Assembly (NCBI GenBank): GCA_029891385.1 | Contig: CM057225.1 | Location: 15,544,620 to 15,608,619 of the forward strand | Direction: 5' to 3' | DNA: 64,000 bases | Source of the DNA: Erythroxylum novogranatense | Taxonomy: Eukaryota > Streptophyta > Magnoliopsida > Malpighiales > Erythroxylaceae | Shown: in pieces, positions 48,301 to 59,925 of the stretch | Layout: each line of letters begins with the position of its first letter | Position numbering within the stretch: position 1 is the first letter of the stretch | The notes under the pieces: generated by a model | The model's input: only the letters and a program-made list of their open reading frames with translations | Databases searched by the model: none | Told to the model about the DNA's origin: nothing | Made by a program: the position numbers and the translations under genes

Positions 48301-50594
48301 ACTCAAGTCACAACGCCTTTATCTGAGCATGCATTTTATGAAATGCATCAAATGCTGATTATGCCATATCAGACAATCACATATGATGTTCAATCAGAAA
48401 CTCATAATCATCGGACCTAAATCGGCATTCAACATATGTTGAGAATTCATGTATCATAAGGGGTTTCACATCAAATCGGAACACTGCCAATGGATCAAAA
48501 CTGAATATGGCATATATGGCAATCACATAGGATGCTCAAACAAAACTCATAATCATCGGACCTAAGTCCGGCATTCAACTTTCATTGATGATTCACATAT
48601 CATACAGAATTTCATAGAACTCAAAGCCACAATCAAAGCACTTCTAATACATTCCCGAATATTGATCTCCTCGGACAATTTAAAGTCCAGAATTCATAAT
48701 AAATTGCAAACAGTTTAATAATGTTGGAAGTGTAAACAAATCAAATCAGAACAATCCTAGGAAATCATCTAGATTGACTCACAGTACGCTCCAATAAGCT
48801 ATTTCTGGATGGTCTGGCAATGTTTGATTGGCATCCGATATGCTCCTCTAAAATATACAAAACACATTCACAAATATCACATTTTTGCATAAATACACAA
48901 GTGGTTCTTTTATACACATCAATGTATAGAATGTACGCACAATGCATGTTCAATGATAATTCCGGGGTACAATGACACGATCCTTATCGAAATCATTCAG
49001 ATATCAAAGCTCTCATTAATACCATGTATAATTACAATTGGATTGAACAAAACAATGTAAAACAATTTCATAACTTCATTGACCACTTCAGATTTTTCCT
49101 TTAATATACATCGGGTCAACTTTCCATGCTAAATATGATAAAGTAAATGACAAAATTAGACAAAACTTCCTTCTGTAAAGTTATTTTCCCATTTCTTATC
49201 TTTTAATGACACCAATTGCGTTTAATTTGGTTTCATATACGAAGAGATATACTCAAAATATTTCAGACGGTTCATAAGTTCCAACAGAATTCTTACCTCA
49301 ACTTCCAACCAAAAATTGAAAACCTTAGAGACATAATTAAAATTTCATTTCTTCATAAACGTTGTATCCCTATGTCTCTAGTTTACAAAAAATAAAAAAT
49401 CATCTCATTTGGACATCTACATCAAAAGTTATGGCCAAAATACTAAAGTATGTTCGAGCTGTCAAGGGAGGGACTTCGTCGCGGCGAGGACAAAATGTGA
49501 AGTCGCGATGTAAAGCCCAAAAATCAGTTTTTCTCAGGATTTTCTTGCAATGGTCACCGCGACGAGCTCAAGGGTGAGTCACACGTCATGACATACAAAA
49601 AGAATGAGTCATGGTGAGAAAAAAAATGAAGGTCGTGATGTACGATCACAGAAACTCGTCTTCCCCACTTTTCCATATTTTTAAACCCATATTTCATTCT
49701 CTCTCACTACCATTATTTCTCATTTCTCTCCATTCTTCACGTTTATTCTCACATCAATTAACTCAAATCACACTCAAAACAATTCTTCTAACTCATCTTT
49801 TTAACTCATCAACACACACACAATTTAAAATCCAATATTCATACTTAAACATCAACTTCACTTCTACCGATAAACAACGGACATAATGCATGCATGTACC
49901 ATTTCGGCTTTCTCAAAACCCAAACAGAGTATATACATATCTTCCAATCTAGAGTTCATTCAACACTATTTTAACAATTCCTACTCTCAAATCAATCATC
50001 TGCTCTATTCAACACCGAAACCAAACTTCTTTAACCTCACATGCAAGCATTCATTTCTACTGAAAAACATCATTTACAACAACAAAACCCAGCTTAAACA
50101 TAACTTACTTGATTTGGCTACGAATTTCAACAAGGAGAACAGATTAAAAACACCGAGAGTCTCACTGTTGATATTCGGATGCTAAGTGTTTTCTTTTTTT
50201 CACCGAGAAGGTCACTCACAATGCATCAATCCTAACTCAACATCATACCCGTGAATACTTGCATGCCTTACACATGTCGTCACTCTTTCAAGCCATTTGT
50301 CTCAATTATAGAATGCCACGTGTCACACCATAATTGACCCAAAAATTATGATTTTTCACAAAATTCACTAAAATTTCAAAATATCCTAAATAATACCAAA
50401 TTTGCCAAAACACATTTTAATCATATTAATAACTCAATTATACCCGAAAAATGTCATGAATGCATGTACAATCATATTAATGTGCAAAAATGTGCATATC
50501 AAATTTAGCATAAACATGAATTGTACTTTCTGATTTCTCAATAATTTCTCATAATTCACAATTTTAGCCCTCATATGGGTAACGGGATGTTACA
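45325..50594 (-). mobile_element. Gypsy-type solo LTR inside the viral copy (5270 bp including a nested insertion)
   Basis: Begins TGTAGCACCCCACTCTC and ends ACGGGATGTTACA, with GATAT on both sides (45320-45324 and 50595-50599). Without the nested solo LTR at 45636-47724 it is about 3.2 kb. It shares terminal sequence, a TCGTCGCGGCGAGG patch (about 49478-49605) and the hairpin-like segment near 47895-47945 with the other gypsy LTRs. No coding domain. Confidence 0.9.
45636..47724 (-). mobile_element. Solo LTR (2089 bp) nested in the gypsy solo LTR
   Basis: Ends TGTTGGATTGG (left) and ACTCCAACA (right); the pentamer ACTTT is at 45631-45635 and 47725-47729. Read on minus it starts TGTTGGAGTTATG and soon contains AGTGCCCTGGAAAGCAAATG, resembling the start of the LTR at 53416. 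No coding capacity. Confidence 0.9.
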
Positions 50595-51778
50595 GATATG
50601 ATGGCTGAAGAGTTGAGAATTCTGAAGAAGATGAGTCATATATCTGTTGAGATTGAGATGCATGCATATCAGCTTCCATTTTTCGTACTATTCCTTGTAT
50701 TTTTTGTATCTTACGAACATTCAAGTCGAATTATGGCCAATATAATAGGCAGAGATGTATTGTTTGAGTTCAGCATGAAGACGCTGAATCTGAGCTTTGT
50801 AAGACCGATACATCATTTGTATCTGTTCCGAAACAGGATTGACTTGCTTATGAGTAGCAATATTTTGTTGACTAATTCCATCTAGCTTGGAATCAATCCT
50901 TCTCAGAACTCTGTTCTGTGCTACTGCAGTAGATGTCTGTCAGTTAAGGACTTCATCACTAGGATTTGACATTGGTGTTCCTTGTGAAGTACTTCCTGAT
51001 GCCCTGATATAAGGGTTGAAGATAACCCGCTGTGATTCATCAGTACTCCTGGATAATTGAGGAAATTTATCCTTATTTGGTAATACCATCATACAAGGTA
51101 AAGGAGTTGGAGTTGTAACAGGAATTGTTGGCATAAATCTGCACTATCCACCAGTAGATTTACAGGGATCTGTTGTAGTAAACATAGATGACCGAAGCAC
51201 CTCTCTAAGAGACTTTGGTCTGGATCTTTCTATCATGGATAGACATTATGATCGTCTTAATCTGGATCCTCACTAAGAGGAGGATAAACACAAGAAGGTA
51301 AGCACTGAGATTTAGGCTTTGATTTCTTCTTCCTTCTCCGTTGATATCTGGGATCGTCATCATCACTATCTGACTTAGGGTTGAGATAGATTTCATAGTC
51401 TAGTTCGAACATGGATGGGTCGACATCCCATACAAAATGTTCACGATGATGACTTACATAGACTGGATCTCCATTGGATTTGAAATAATGGATAGGAGGA
51501 TCGTCTTTACCTTCCATGTGAGAAAATACGGGCTGGATCTTAAGGCTTGTTGCCCCAATTGATAGATCTGATAGATCTTGAGGTTCAATGGGCTGAATCA
51601 TCAGGATAGAGCTTGATGTAGATGGACCAGGCATGTCGTCGCTGGGAAGTGTGTAAATGGGCTTGACTGAGCCATCTTTCAATGTCTTTAAAATCAGAGG
51701 AGTTGTCATATGAAAAGAGTGTCGATGAGGCACGTGGAATACCTTTTGGTAGTTAGCAACCCATTCTATAGGCATCAT
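50595..51778 (-). pseudogene. Pararetroviral polyprotein linker with coiled-coil region, broken
   Basis: Minus strand. 51778-51257 is an open stretch of 173 codons in the same frame as the movement protein above it, separated from it by an in-frame stop at 51803. It ends in an Asp-rich then Lys/Arg-rich part (SDSDDDDPRYQRRRKKK). After a frameshift, 51134-50600 includes AQNRVLRRIDSKLDGISQQ, a heptad-like stretch that could be a coiled coil. Its exact role is unknown; in this virus group the equivalent region links movement and coat proteins. Confidence 0.6.
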
Positions 51779-51802
51779 CTTTTCAAGCTCCTTTGAAAGT
51801 AA

Positions 51803-52606
51803 CTACTTCGGGATCTGGAGGATAGTTGTCTGATTGTTGGCTTTATCAAATACCATATAAAGAGCATCCAAAGTAAAGTTTGGAAAGTTTAAATCCAAAG
51901 AATGATTCTGTAGACGATAGATTATCTGACAGTGAAGAGTAGCCATGATGGCTATAGGATCTTGATCTGCTCCAGTGTTCTTGAACTGAACTTGTAAACG
52001 TTCAGACAACGTAGGATCATCCAACCTGATGTCAAAATCAGGTGCTATAGTCAAGATAACACTCCTTCTGTCAAAAGTTGTCAGCAAGGTACCGATAAGT
52101 GCATTTTGGTACGTTGTGTAGGTAGTATGAAAAAGGGAAATCCTGGCTGTTGCAGGAATACCTTTTCTTCCATGTAAAGTAAGAACAAGTCGTATAGATC
52201 CAACATGTAGATGAGTATGGTTGTGATCCCTCCATAAGATGATCAGTTCCTTAGGAATCTCAAGCGTTACGTACTGTTTTGCAGTTGTAGATTTGAGACC
52301 ACACTGTTCCAATATGAAACTTTGGATGATTTTCTTGATATGAGACCTAGTAGTAGATAACACACTATGAATACTTCTTGTCTAAGATCTGTCACAAGAT
52401 TATATACTATACGAACTCAACAATGGTAAAAAAGACTCACAAATACGATTTTCTACAGGCACATGAGTAATTTCTAAGAGATTTGCGATTTTGTTGGATA
52501 ACACACGCTTCATACTATTAGGCAAATGATCTAGAGACAAATTACTAGATAAATGTACAGGGTTTGAAGACAAACTAGATGACAAAGATATTGGATCTGA
52601 CTCCAT
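51803..52606 (-). pseudogene. Pararetroviral movement protein (30K type), broken
   Basis: Minus strand. A start at 52606 (MESDPISLSSSL) opens 68 codons to 52400, followed by two stops; the frame at 52363-51803 then carries the conserved 30K-type core (LHVGSIRLVLTLHGRKGIPA, then IAPDFDIRLDD). Movement proteins of this family help plant viruses pass through plasmodesmata. The internal stops and the terminal stop at 51803 mean no intact protein is encoded here. Confidence 0.65.
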
Positions 52607-52853
52607 AGTTTCTCTTTGTTCTCTTTTTCTTTCTCTTATTTCTTTTAAACCTGAATCAATGGTGCCCCCTGACTAAGATGCGAAGGTTGACTATGTTTCC
52701 AAGGAACTCACAAGTAGTAGTGAAAACCTAAGTGAGGAGATAAACTTCAAAGGGTACGTAGGTGTTTTCGGCTGAACCGACTCTACCTGACCACAAACTA
52801 GACAAAGATACCACTTCTGGTATGGGAAAGTGTTCCCGGACTTTGTTTTGTTC
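52607..52853 (-). other. Viral leader region, fragment A
   Basis: Lies between the primer site and the first viral ATG. It contains GATACCACTTCTGGTATG, which can fold on itself, and no long frame. Confidence 0.5.
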
Positions 52854-52867
52854 GGGCTTTGATACCA
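52854..52867 (-). other. Pararetroviral primer-binding site (tRNA-Met)
   Basis: Minus strand reads TGGTATCAAAGCCC. This marks position 1 of the conventional caulimovirid genome map and fits the gene order that follows it on the same strand. Confidence 0.8.
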
Positions 52868-52904
52868 CTATAGTATCTAACTACTTTATATACATGTACA
52901 ATCG

Positions 52905-55400
52905 CTCTTTCTCCTCTGCATATGTATCGCCGTTTGACTGATCCAGCAAATTCAGGATCCCTTCTATGGACATTCCTTGAATGGTTCCAACCTCTCTCTA
53001 AATGGCATATTGATATGTCTCTTGAACTATCATGACATCGTCTTTAAAATACAACATTGGCTGATAAAGATACTTATGTGTTTTATCTGTTGCATCGGCC
53101 ATATTGTATGATTGACGCCAATATGCTCTAAACCATTAGTCATATCCAATATTGGCGCACCTTTGTACATTGGTCTCAAGAAGAAGATTTAGCCACTCAA
53201 GAATTATATGCACTTCTGGATCAGTACAACCAGCATCCACAGTCCAATATTTCTCCTATTAGCACATCTCAAGGACCATATTTTGGAAGAATAGCTTTAA
53301 GACAACCTTTAAGAACTCCTCCAGTCAGTGAATGGGCCCCTTTCAATGACCACTATATCAATATTCGTGGAGGATTTGTTCCTTGTCCAACCTTCAGGAC
53401 TACTGTGGAATTAAGTGTTAGAGTAGTGCCCTAAAGGCAATCCCCTTTAGCGCATTTTGTTCATAGTCATGTACAGACTTTATGAATAAATAAAGCAAGA
53501 CATATTTCATTTATTTGATGTTCATTTTATTATGAATTGATTGTGATCTTTAATCAAATTTATGAAGTCCATGATATATGACATAGCATGAAGGAAATTA
53601 TGATGCGATCATACTCATCGAGACTCCTATCACGTGCAATTATGTCAAGATCTAAATTATCCCTAGTAATAGGATTAATGAGACCGACATCGTTAATCCG
53701 GATAGACTAGCACATGTCAAACTCCTTGATTGGATCAAGCAAAGGATCTCGTAAACCGTAAATATTGAGATATTTAGATTTGACATGTGGATGCTTACTA
53801 GTGGTAGTAAGTACATTGGATGACCTGCCATGAGATCATCACATGGATGTCCTATACAAATGTCAGTGATAATCTCATCATAGTAATGGTGCAAGTATCC
53901 TTAGACTTGAGGTACTCAAGGATATCTTAGTCCGATTCGCATTTTAACTCCATTCCTTGTTGCCTTTCGGAGGTCGCTCATAGGGTGGTGATTGGGTACA
54001 GTTTGAGGTATTCGAAGGTAATTGAGTAGCCAATATAGGATTCACCACTTCTGTGATAGCATAAGAGATACCCATGGCCTCTTATCGGGATCATTACTTG
54101 GAAGTCTCTGCGCCGAGCACACATGTGTCATGAAGAGGGTCTTCATGGACATATCAAGTAATGAGTCCTAGGGCGAACCGATTACACTTGGACTAGATTT
54201 GATCCGATCGCCTAGTAATAGTTGACACATTGCCCATACTCAAACCAAGTGGGGTATAGCATAGTGAAAGGACGAATTGCACAAGAATTGTCTATGGAAG
54301 GGTTCGTGATATGGTTTCATTAGTCAAACCAATTACTTTCCAACCAATTGGGGTCATGATGTGTTGCTAGATACCACTCATGACTTGCTCAGATTAAGTG
54401 TTAATCTAAGTGACCAAGATAACCGGAACCTAATGGGTCACACGATAAGAGTGGCTCAAAATCAGTAAAATAGTTTTAGATAGTGATCCAATATCCGGAG
54501 AGCAATAGGATTAAATGGATCCCGATGAGATTGAGATATGTCCGATGTGATCGCGACATCGACATTCTTGAAAAGGGTCTCCGCGATTTTTCACGCATTG
54601 GGCCCTGCAGAGCTGTAGGACCGACCCAGTGTGATCGACCACTTGACATTAATATATATATATATATATTAATTAATTAAAGAATTAATTAATATATATA
54701 TATATAAGCATATACGTGGGAGGTAAGAAGAAGCTTTAGAAATTTCTTTGATTTTGTTTAGTCATTAGTTACATTTAATGACTAAATGACAAAATAGAAA
54801 AGGTGAAGAGGCATGATCGTGGATGATGAGTTAAGAGGTTTAAAAGACAAGTTTTAAACCTAATTCACAGAGTTTCATCGTGGGTTTTTGTGAAAGACAA
54901 AAAGTGTTAAAGGAAAAGAAAAGTTCTCCTCCTTTGCTCACCATCGATCATCTTCTCTTATTCACCAAGCTTCTTCTCTTCAATCATCGTTGATTCAAGC
55001 TCTCCAAGGCTAAGGTAAGATCTAGCAGTCTTTTCCTTAGTCTAGCTATTCCCGGGTCAAAGGGTTTGTCCCGGTTAGGTTTTCCGACCTCTGCGTGGAT
55101 ACCGTTAGAGACGGTCTCCTTTGGTCGTTATGGTTTGATTGTTTGTACATACACTTGGATCCTGGCTTTCGGGAACTTTCCGAAACAAAAAGTTTTGTTT
55201 TCCGCACTGTGTCCATGTGATGGACACCCCGGGATTTTCCTACATTAAGCCACATCCAAAAGAACTTAATTCGACTGGTACCTCCGTTTCAGGCCCATGG
55301 GCTACTGAATGGGCTTAAACCAACATCCATGATCTCATTGAACAGATTGATTGAGAAATGGAGTTGATAGATGAAGATGAAGACCTTGCTTTACACCTGT
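52905..55400 (+). pseudogene. C-terminal part of the viral polyprotein, split by a solo LTR
   Basis: One frame with several stops reads MYRRLTDPANSGSLLWTFLE, later DKDTYVFYLLHRPYC, then from 53170 VHWSQEEDLATQELYALLDQ and GRIALRQPLRTPPVSEWAPF up to the LTR at 53416. After the LTR the reading resumes in another frame as KPHPKELNSTGTSVSGPWA and ends MELIDEDEDLALHL. Assignment to the pararetroviral C-terminus rests on its place before the promoter and next to the primer site; I do not recognise an enzyme domain in it. Confidence 0.5.
53416..55244 (+). mobile_element. Solo LTR (1829 bp), TTAAG target duplication
   Basis: Begins TGTTAGAGTAGTGCCCTAAAGG and ends ATTTTCCTACA; TTAAG is at 53411-53415 and 55245-55249. 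It contains an AT microsatellite (about 54650-54706). Related in its first bases to the nested LTR at 45636-47724, read on minus. The short frames inside are incidental. Confidence 0.92.
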
Positions 55401-55599
55401 AAAGTAAGAATGAGACAACTAACATGATGAAAGATGGACATACATCACCATCAAAAATTGTTGAAGATTCCATCTTATCATCTTCTTTTTCACCTTTTAG
55501 TCTTGTCTACCATCTGCTTTTAGACTTTTGTACCTAGGCACTGTTTGCTTTAGGACTTTTGGTTAAAGTAGATTCCTTTCTGATAAGGTTAGGTGAAAC

Positions 55600-55720
55600 A
55601 GTCTTTTACTTTGTTAAAGTGTAATTATTATGTCTCTAGGTAGATTTACATTTCTACCCCTGTCTTTGCCTATATAAGCAGGGCTTAGCTTCGTTTATTT
55701 TCAAGCTTTGTTTCACATAT
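55600..55720 (+). promoter_or_regulatory. Probable viral pregenomic promoter
   Basis: TATATAAGCA at 55671-55680 lies in a typical core-promoter setting downstream of the polyprotein stop (about 55400). This is where plant pararetroviruses place the promoter of the genome-length RNA. No TGACG-type activator element was noticed upstream. Confidence 0.45.
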
Positions 55721-55900
55721 TGAAGCTTATCTAGATTATACAAAGAGTATCTTATGGAAAATGAAGAAGTAGTTTTCTTCAATCGTTCTTCTTCTTTCTA
55801 AAATACTTCTTAAACCTTGAATCATTTTTGTGCCTCAATTTCTAAGATTGCAGAGATGAGTATGCTCGACACTCACCTTATATAAGGATCTTGTGTAACA

Positions 55901-56359
55901 GAAAATCTATGATAGTCTGGAAAAACTGTTGCTTCTAAATTCCGCTACCTTGTTGTCAAAAACATTAATGGGGAATGACGAGTAAAAGTAAGTGAGTAAA
56001 GTAAGATTCTTAAGAGGCGTGAGCAGTAAGTCCCGTGTTAGCCGACGGATAGGCATGAAGGGGTGTAAGTCTCCGATAACTGGAATAGCTACATAGTGAT
56101 ACATACTTCCAATCCGACTTTGGTTAGTCGATGATACAACCAGTATGGTGGTTTAGGAAGGAGTTAGTTGGGAGGGTACCAGAAAAGGTCATAGTTTTCC
56201 TGTATGCCCGTAAGGGTCCCAGAGTGGTATCACTTACCTAAAATAGGCTAGTTGGTAGATGCAATGGATTATCTTAAATGGACAAATTTTATTAACGCTG
56301 TTGGAGAAAGAGGGGGAGACAAAAATAAATAATAGAAATTAATTGACATAAATTGCTAA
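55901..56359. other. Unassigned sequence between viral fragment and gypsy LTR
   Basis: No gene recognised. It may include viral leader sequence, but I could not align it with the leader at 52607-52853. Confidence 0.35.
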
Positions 56360-57494
56360 TGTAACATCCCACCCTCGACAGGAAGGGTAGGTCCGTAATT
56401 TAGCAAAGGATAAGAGTGCTGGGACTAATTAGGAATGTTCATGCATACTGGTATTTGTGAACAGTGAATTTTTGCACATGAAAAATAACTGTACATGCAT
56501 TGTACACATTTTCATTGATACATGTGCATCTTTAAATAGTTCTGCCTGTACATTTGGTAATGTGTATGCAATTGCACTGTTATAGAGGCACATTTGGAAC
56601 GTCAATCTACCGACGTTACTGAGACTTCCAGGTATTAGCTCGGAAGTACAGGTGAGTAACCTAGATGGTTCCTCAATATTTAATTGTTTAAAGTTCTGTA
56701 CATATAACTCTGAGGAGAATAATGGTGGGCTTGTGTGAATTGTGTATGACTGAAATCTCGGACCAAAGGTCCGAGGGATTGGGAATATTGCATAGAAGTG
56801 AAATTGTCTGTGAATGTGAAAACTTTGTGTTTTTAATGTGATCAATTGTGACTGTGAAGTTTAATATGAATGATTGTGATCTATTTGATTGTCAAATTGT
56901 TTACTGTTTACTGTGCTTCATTGCATTGCCTCTACTGTGACAGACTGGGTATATAGTGACTGTGATATATTGGGCATATTGCATTGCATACACAAATACA
57001 TGAACGGATAATAATAGTTGTGACCAGAGTCGCCATTGATACTGAAAAAGAGCCTTGAGCTCGAAGGGAGATTATGCATACCCAGAGGGCTCTCCTACTC
57101 CCTAGACGCATCTACTGTCCACTGTTTACTATTTAAGCGCTCGGTCACAACACTGAAATAAAATGGGAAAGTGACACATATGCATTGCATTCGTAGTTGA
57201 TTGAATAGTGTTGTAGTTCTAGTGGGCCCCAAATGGGCTATTGTAATTTTATTGATTGTAATGTAATCATTGAAATGTTTATGAATAAAATTGGGCCCAA
57301 TGTGATTATGAACTTTTGTACATTTGATGGCTAAATACTGTGACTGTGTTATGATGACCTAAAATTTTTTTTTAAAAAATTTATACTGAATGTTTGACGG
57401 TATTCGAGTACTCTAGCATACCATTTTCGTGAGGCACGGACTCGGATATCACCTACGATATCAGGTTCGGGTCTTGCGGGAGTGGGGTGCTACA
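56360..57494 (+). repeat. 5' LTR of a further gypsy-like element (1135 bp)
   Basis: Starts TGTAACATCCCACCC and ends GTGGGGTGCTACA. Directly after it comes TTTG and then a tRNA-Met type primer site. The pentamer to the left is GCTAA. Shares termini and some blocks (for example CCTAGATGGTTCCTCAAT) with the longer gypsy LTRs. Confidence 0.85.
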
Positions 57495-59925
57495 TTTGTA
57501 GTATCAGAGCCCAGAAGTACGATTTTACATAGGCATTCTGAAATTTGTGTTAAGTTACACACATTTTGGTCATGTCAAAGCATACAGTAGCAACTGATCC
57601 CTAGTTGAGTCGCATGAGCATGTATAAAGTGTTTAAGTTAATGTAAATAGGGCAAAAAGTGATGGTATATCGTAACGGAAGGTTGTGGAAGTGTAGAAAT
57701 GAGAAATTGTACATGATTTGATATGGTAGATAACGATATAAGCCAATGAAGGTGTATGGGTCATTAGGAATGAGGAAGGAACAATGGACAATGATATTCA
57801 TGTTGTAATGTGATTGTAAACCCTTGAAGATGATATGAATGTAAATACATGGGTATGGGCTGCTTCAGGAAAGAAGTGATATCAAACCAAATACTGAGAC
57901 ATAAAGTGTATAAAGCGAGTTGAATGAAAACGAAAATTTCTATAACCGGAAGGGGTGAAGTTGCACATGAGAGGAATATCGGTTAAAGGGATAAAAATAT
58001 GATGTGATGCTAAATATGTGTATACGAGATTAAAAGTTCAGGCTAACTAGGTATTTACGATTCTGAATTGTGATTTTATATGCATAGAGACACAATGAAA
58101 GTCTTGAGGGCTAAATTGGGTACATGGTTTAGAATTTCTATCATAATGATTGGTTGAGAATTTGGAAACATTAGGCATACCGAGACATGTCAGAACTGTA
58201 TGGATCAATTCAATTCGAAAATAAGAAGAACATATATGGATAATTGGCAATGAGAAAAAGTATATGGTGTGACAAGGTAGATAGAAATTCACTATATGGT
58301 GTTGGTGTATACCTTAGAGCATAATGATATTGATCTTGGACTAAAATGTTCTACCTCGGAATCTATTAAAAAAAAGGAAAAAGGAATAGATACAAATGAT
58401 TTTACAAGTGAGGATAAGTAATAAGTGGTGTGTAGTACAGAGATTGTAGAAATACGCCTAAGTTTGGATTTTTAAGTATACATTCGATTAAGGAAGAAAT
58501 ACTGAATCAACAGAAGAGGAGTGATTGCGCTTATAATGTTATATGAAATGATGTTGTTTTCGAAGAGGTACATACTGGGAAATTGAAACAAAATCTCTGG
58601 TAAGATATGTGTTCCATGAGAAAGAATGTATAGGGCATGATGATGGCCTACACAAAGCATGATTTTGTGATGATCATACAGGAAAACCCCATTCATGGAC
58701 AGGAACAGGGAGAGAAATGTTATCTAGAAACAATTGGAATGTATATAGCATTAGTGAATGTTCTTACTTGGAAACTTGACGTGAATGTAATTAGGCGAGA
58801 TGTAAGAATTTTGGAAGGTATATACGTTACCTAATACCTTATGGCAAGGGTGTTTTGACCTTCTTCGTCATGATATGTCTTGATCTTAGCGAAACCCTAG
58901 GAAATCTTATTGAGATCCTATGCAATGTGGAAGCTAATTTTTGCGAAGCGCTACAACTGATTGATAAGAATAGGAACTGGAATTATGAACAATATGGAGG
59001 GAAAATGAAAAATGACTAATGAAGGAACAAACCCAAATGACCAAATAGTGAGTTAAAAGCGAATATTGGAGTTGCATTTGACGCAAAGAGTCATGCATAA
59101 GAGTCAGAAGGGGCTATTGAGAGTGTATACAGTTTGTTGATATAACGTATCCCACTATATAAGTGGATTTGTGAATTTGAGAGAAAATTTGGTTCATTTG
59201 CTAATTAAAGAGATGAATTATGGGCACAAGGACCCCATGTTGTAGAGTAACGTGATTTCAGTTACATGATAGCAATTAGTGATTATGATGATAACCAGTA
59301 TTCCGATTGTGCTTTAGAAATGTAAGATGAGATTTTGACTAATTGTGATATCATATGTAAGTCGCATCAGTGAGGAGACCCCAACAAATGTTTGAGGAAT
59401 TTATGACCTCCGTATTGATGATACTGTTTTGAATTAGAGATTTTGTAGGTAATATATCACGTTTCCTATTAGTGATTTCGATACGATTGTTTGCAACACT
59501 ATAAAGTGATTCATGTACTGAGGACAATTTTTGTCTCGGGAGCTTAAGTCATCTATTCAAAAACTTGAAATGTGTTATACTAATACTTGGTTCGAAAACG
59601 TGGAGACACCGATGAGAGTAATATCATTTGTTATTTGGGATTGCAGATTGCCATACGATGATGTTTTATAGCCGAGACTAGAAGTATAAGGAAGTGATGT
59701 CATATGCATCGAGACGACTAGCGTCCCATGCACTGATTACTGAATGCATGGAGTAGAACTTGTTACAGTAGTGATTACTTCATTAGTTGGAGACATGGGA
59801 GGTGCAGGGGAATTCTTTATAGAGGTTGATAGAACTTAATCTTCGATTGAGACAATGAATAGAGGTATAGAAAGATGTTGACTAAGCAAATGAGTACTTC
59901 CCGTAAAGCTAGTGTTGTACATCGG
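57495..59925 (+). mobile_element. Interior of the gypsy-like element, no coding capacity seen
   Basis: PBS TAGTATCAGAGCCC at 57499-57512 (one mismatch to the common form). The next 2.4 kb is AT-rich, with only short frames and no recognisable gag or pol. No 3' LTR is visible before the copia LTR at 59926, so the copia element may have inserted into it and the rest may lie beyond the window. Confidence 0.6.

Larger units (their letters stand above)
42781..52867 (-). mobile_element. Endogenous pararetrovirus (Caulimoviridae), fragment A, minus strand
   Basis: Reading minus from 52867: tRNA-Met type primer site, untranslated leader, movement protein, linker with coiled coil, coat protein with zinc finger, aspartic protease and the first part of reverse transcriptase, where it is cut off at 42781. 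The order and the tRNA-primed start match plant pararetroviruses, probably the Florendovirus/Petuvirus side; genus assignment is tentative. It is interrupted at 45325-50594 by a solo LTR and carries many stops and frameshifts, so it is a dead genomic fossil. Confidence 0.8.
52868..55900 (+). mobile_element. Endogenous pararetrovirus, fragment B, plus strand (head-to-head with fragment A)
   Basis: Plus-strand relic of a polyprotein C-terminus (about 52905-53415, continuing at 55250 after a solo LTR), followed by a promoter-like region with TATATAAGCA at 55671. This is the opposite end of the circular viral map from fragment A, and it is inverted relative to it. The right border near 55900 is approximate. 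Confidence 0.55.
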
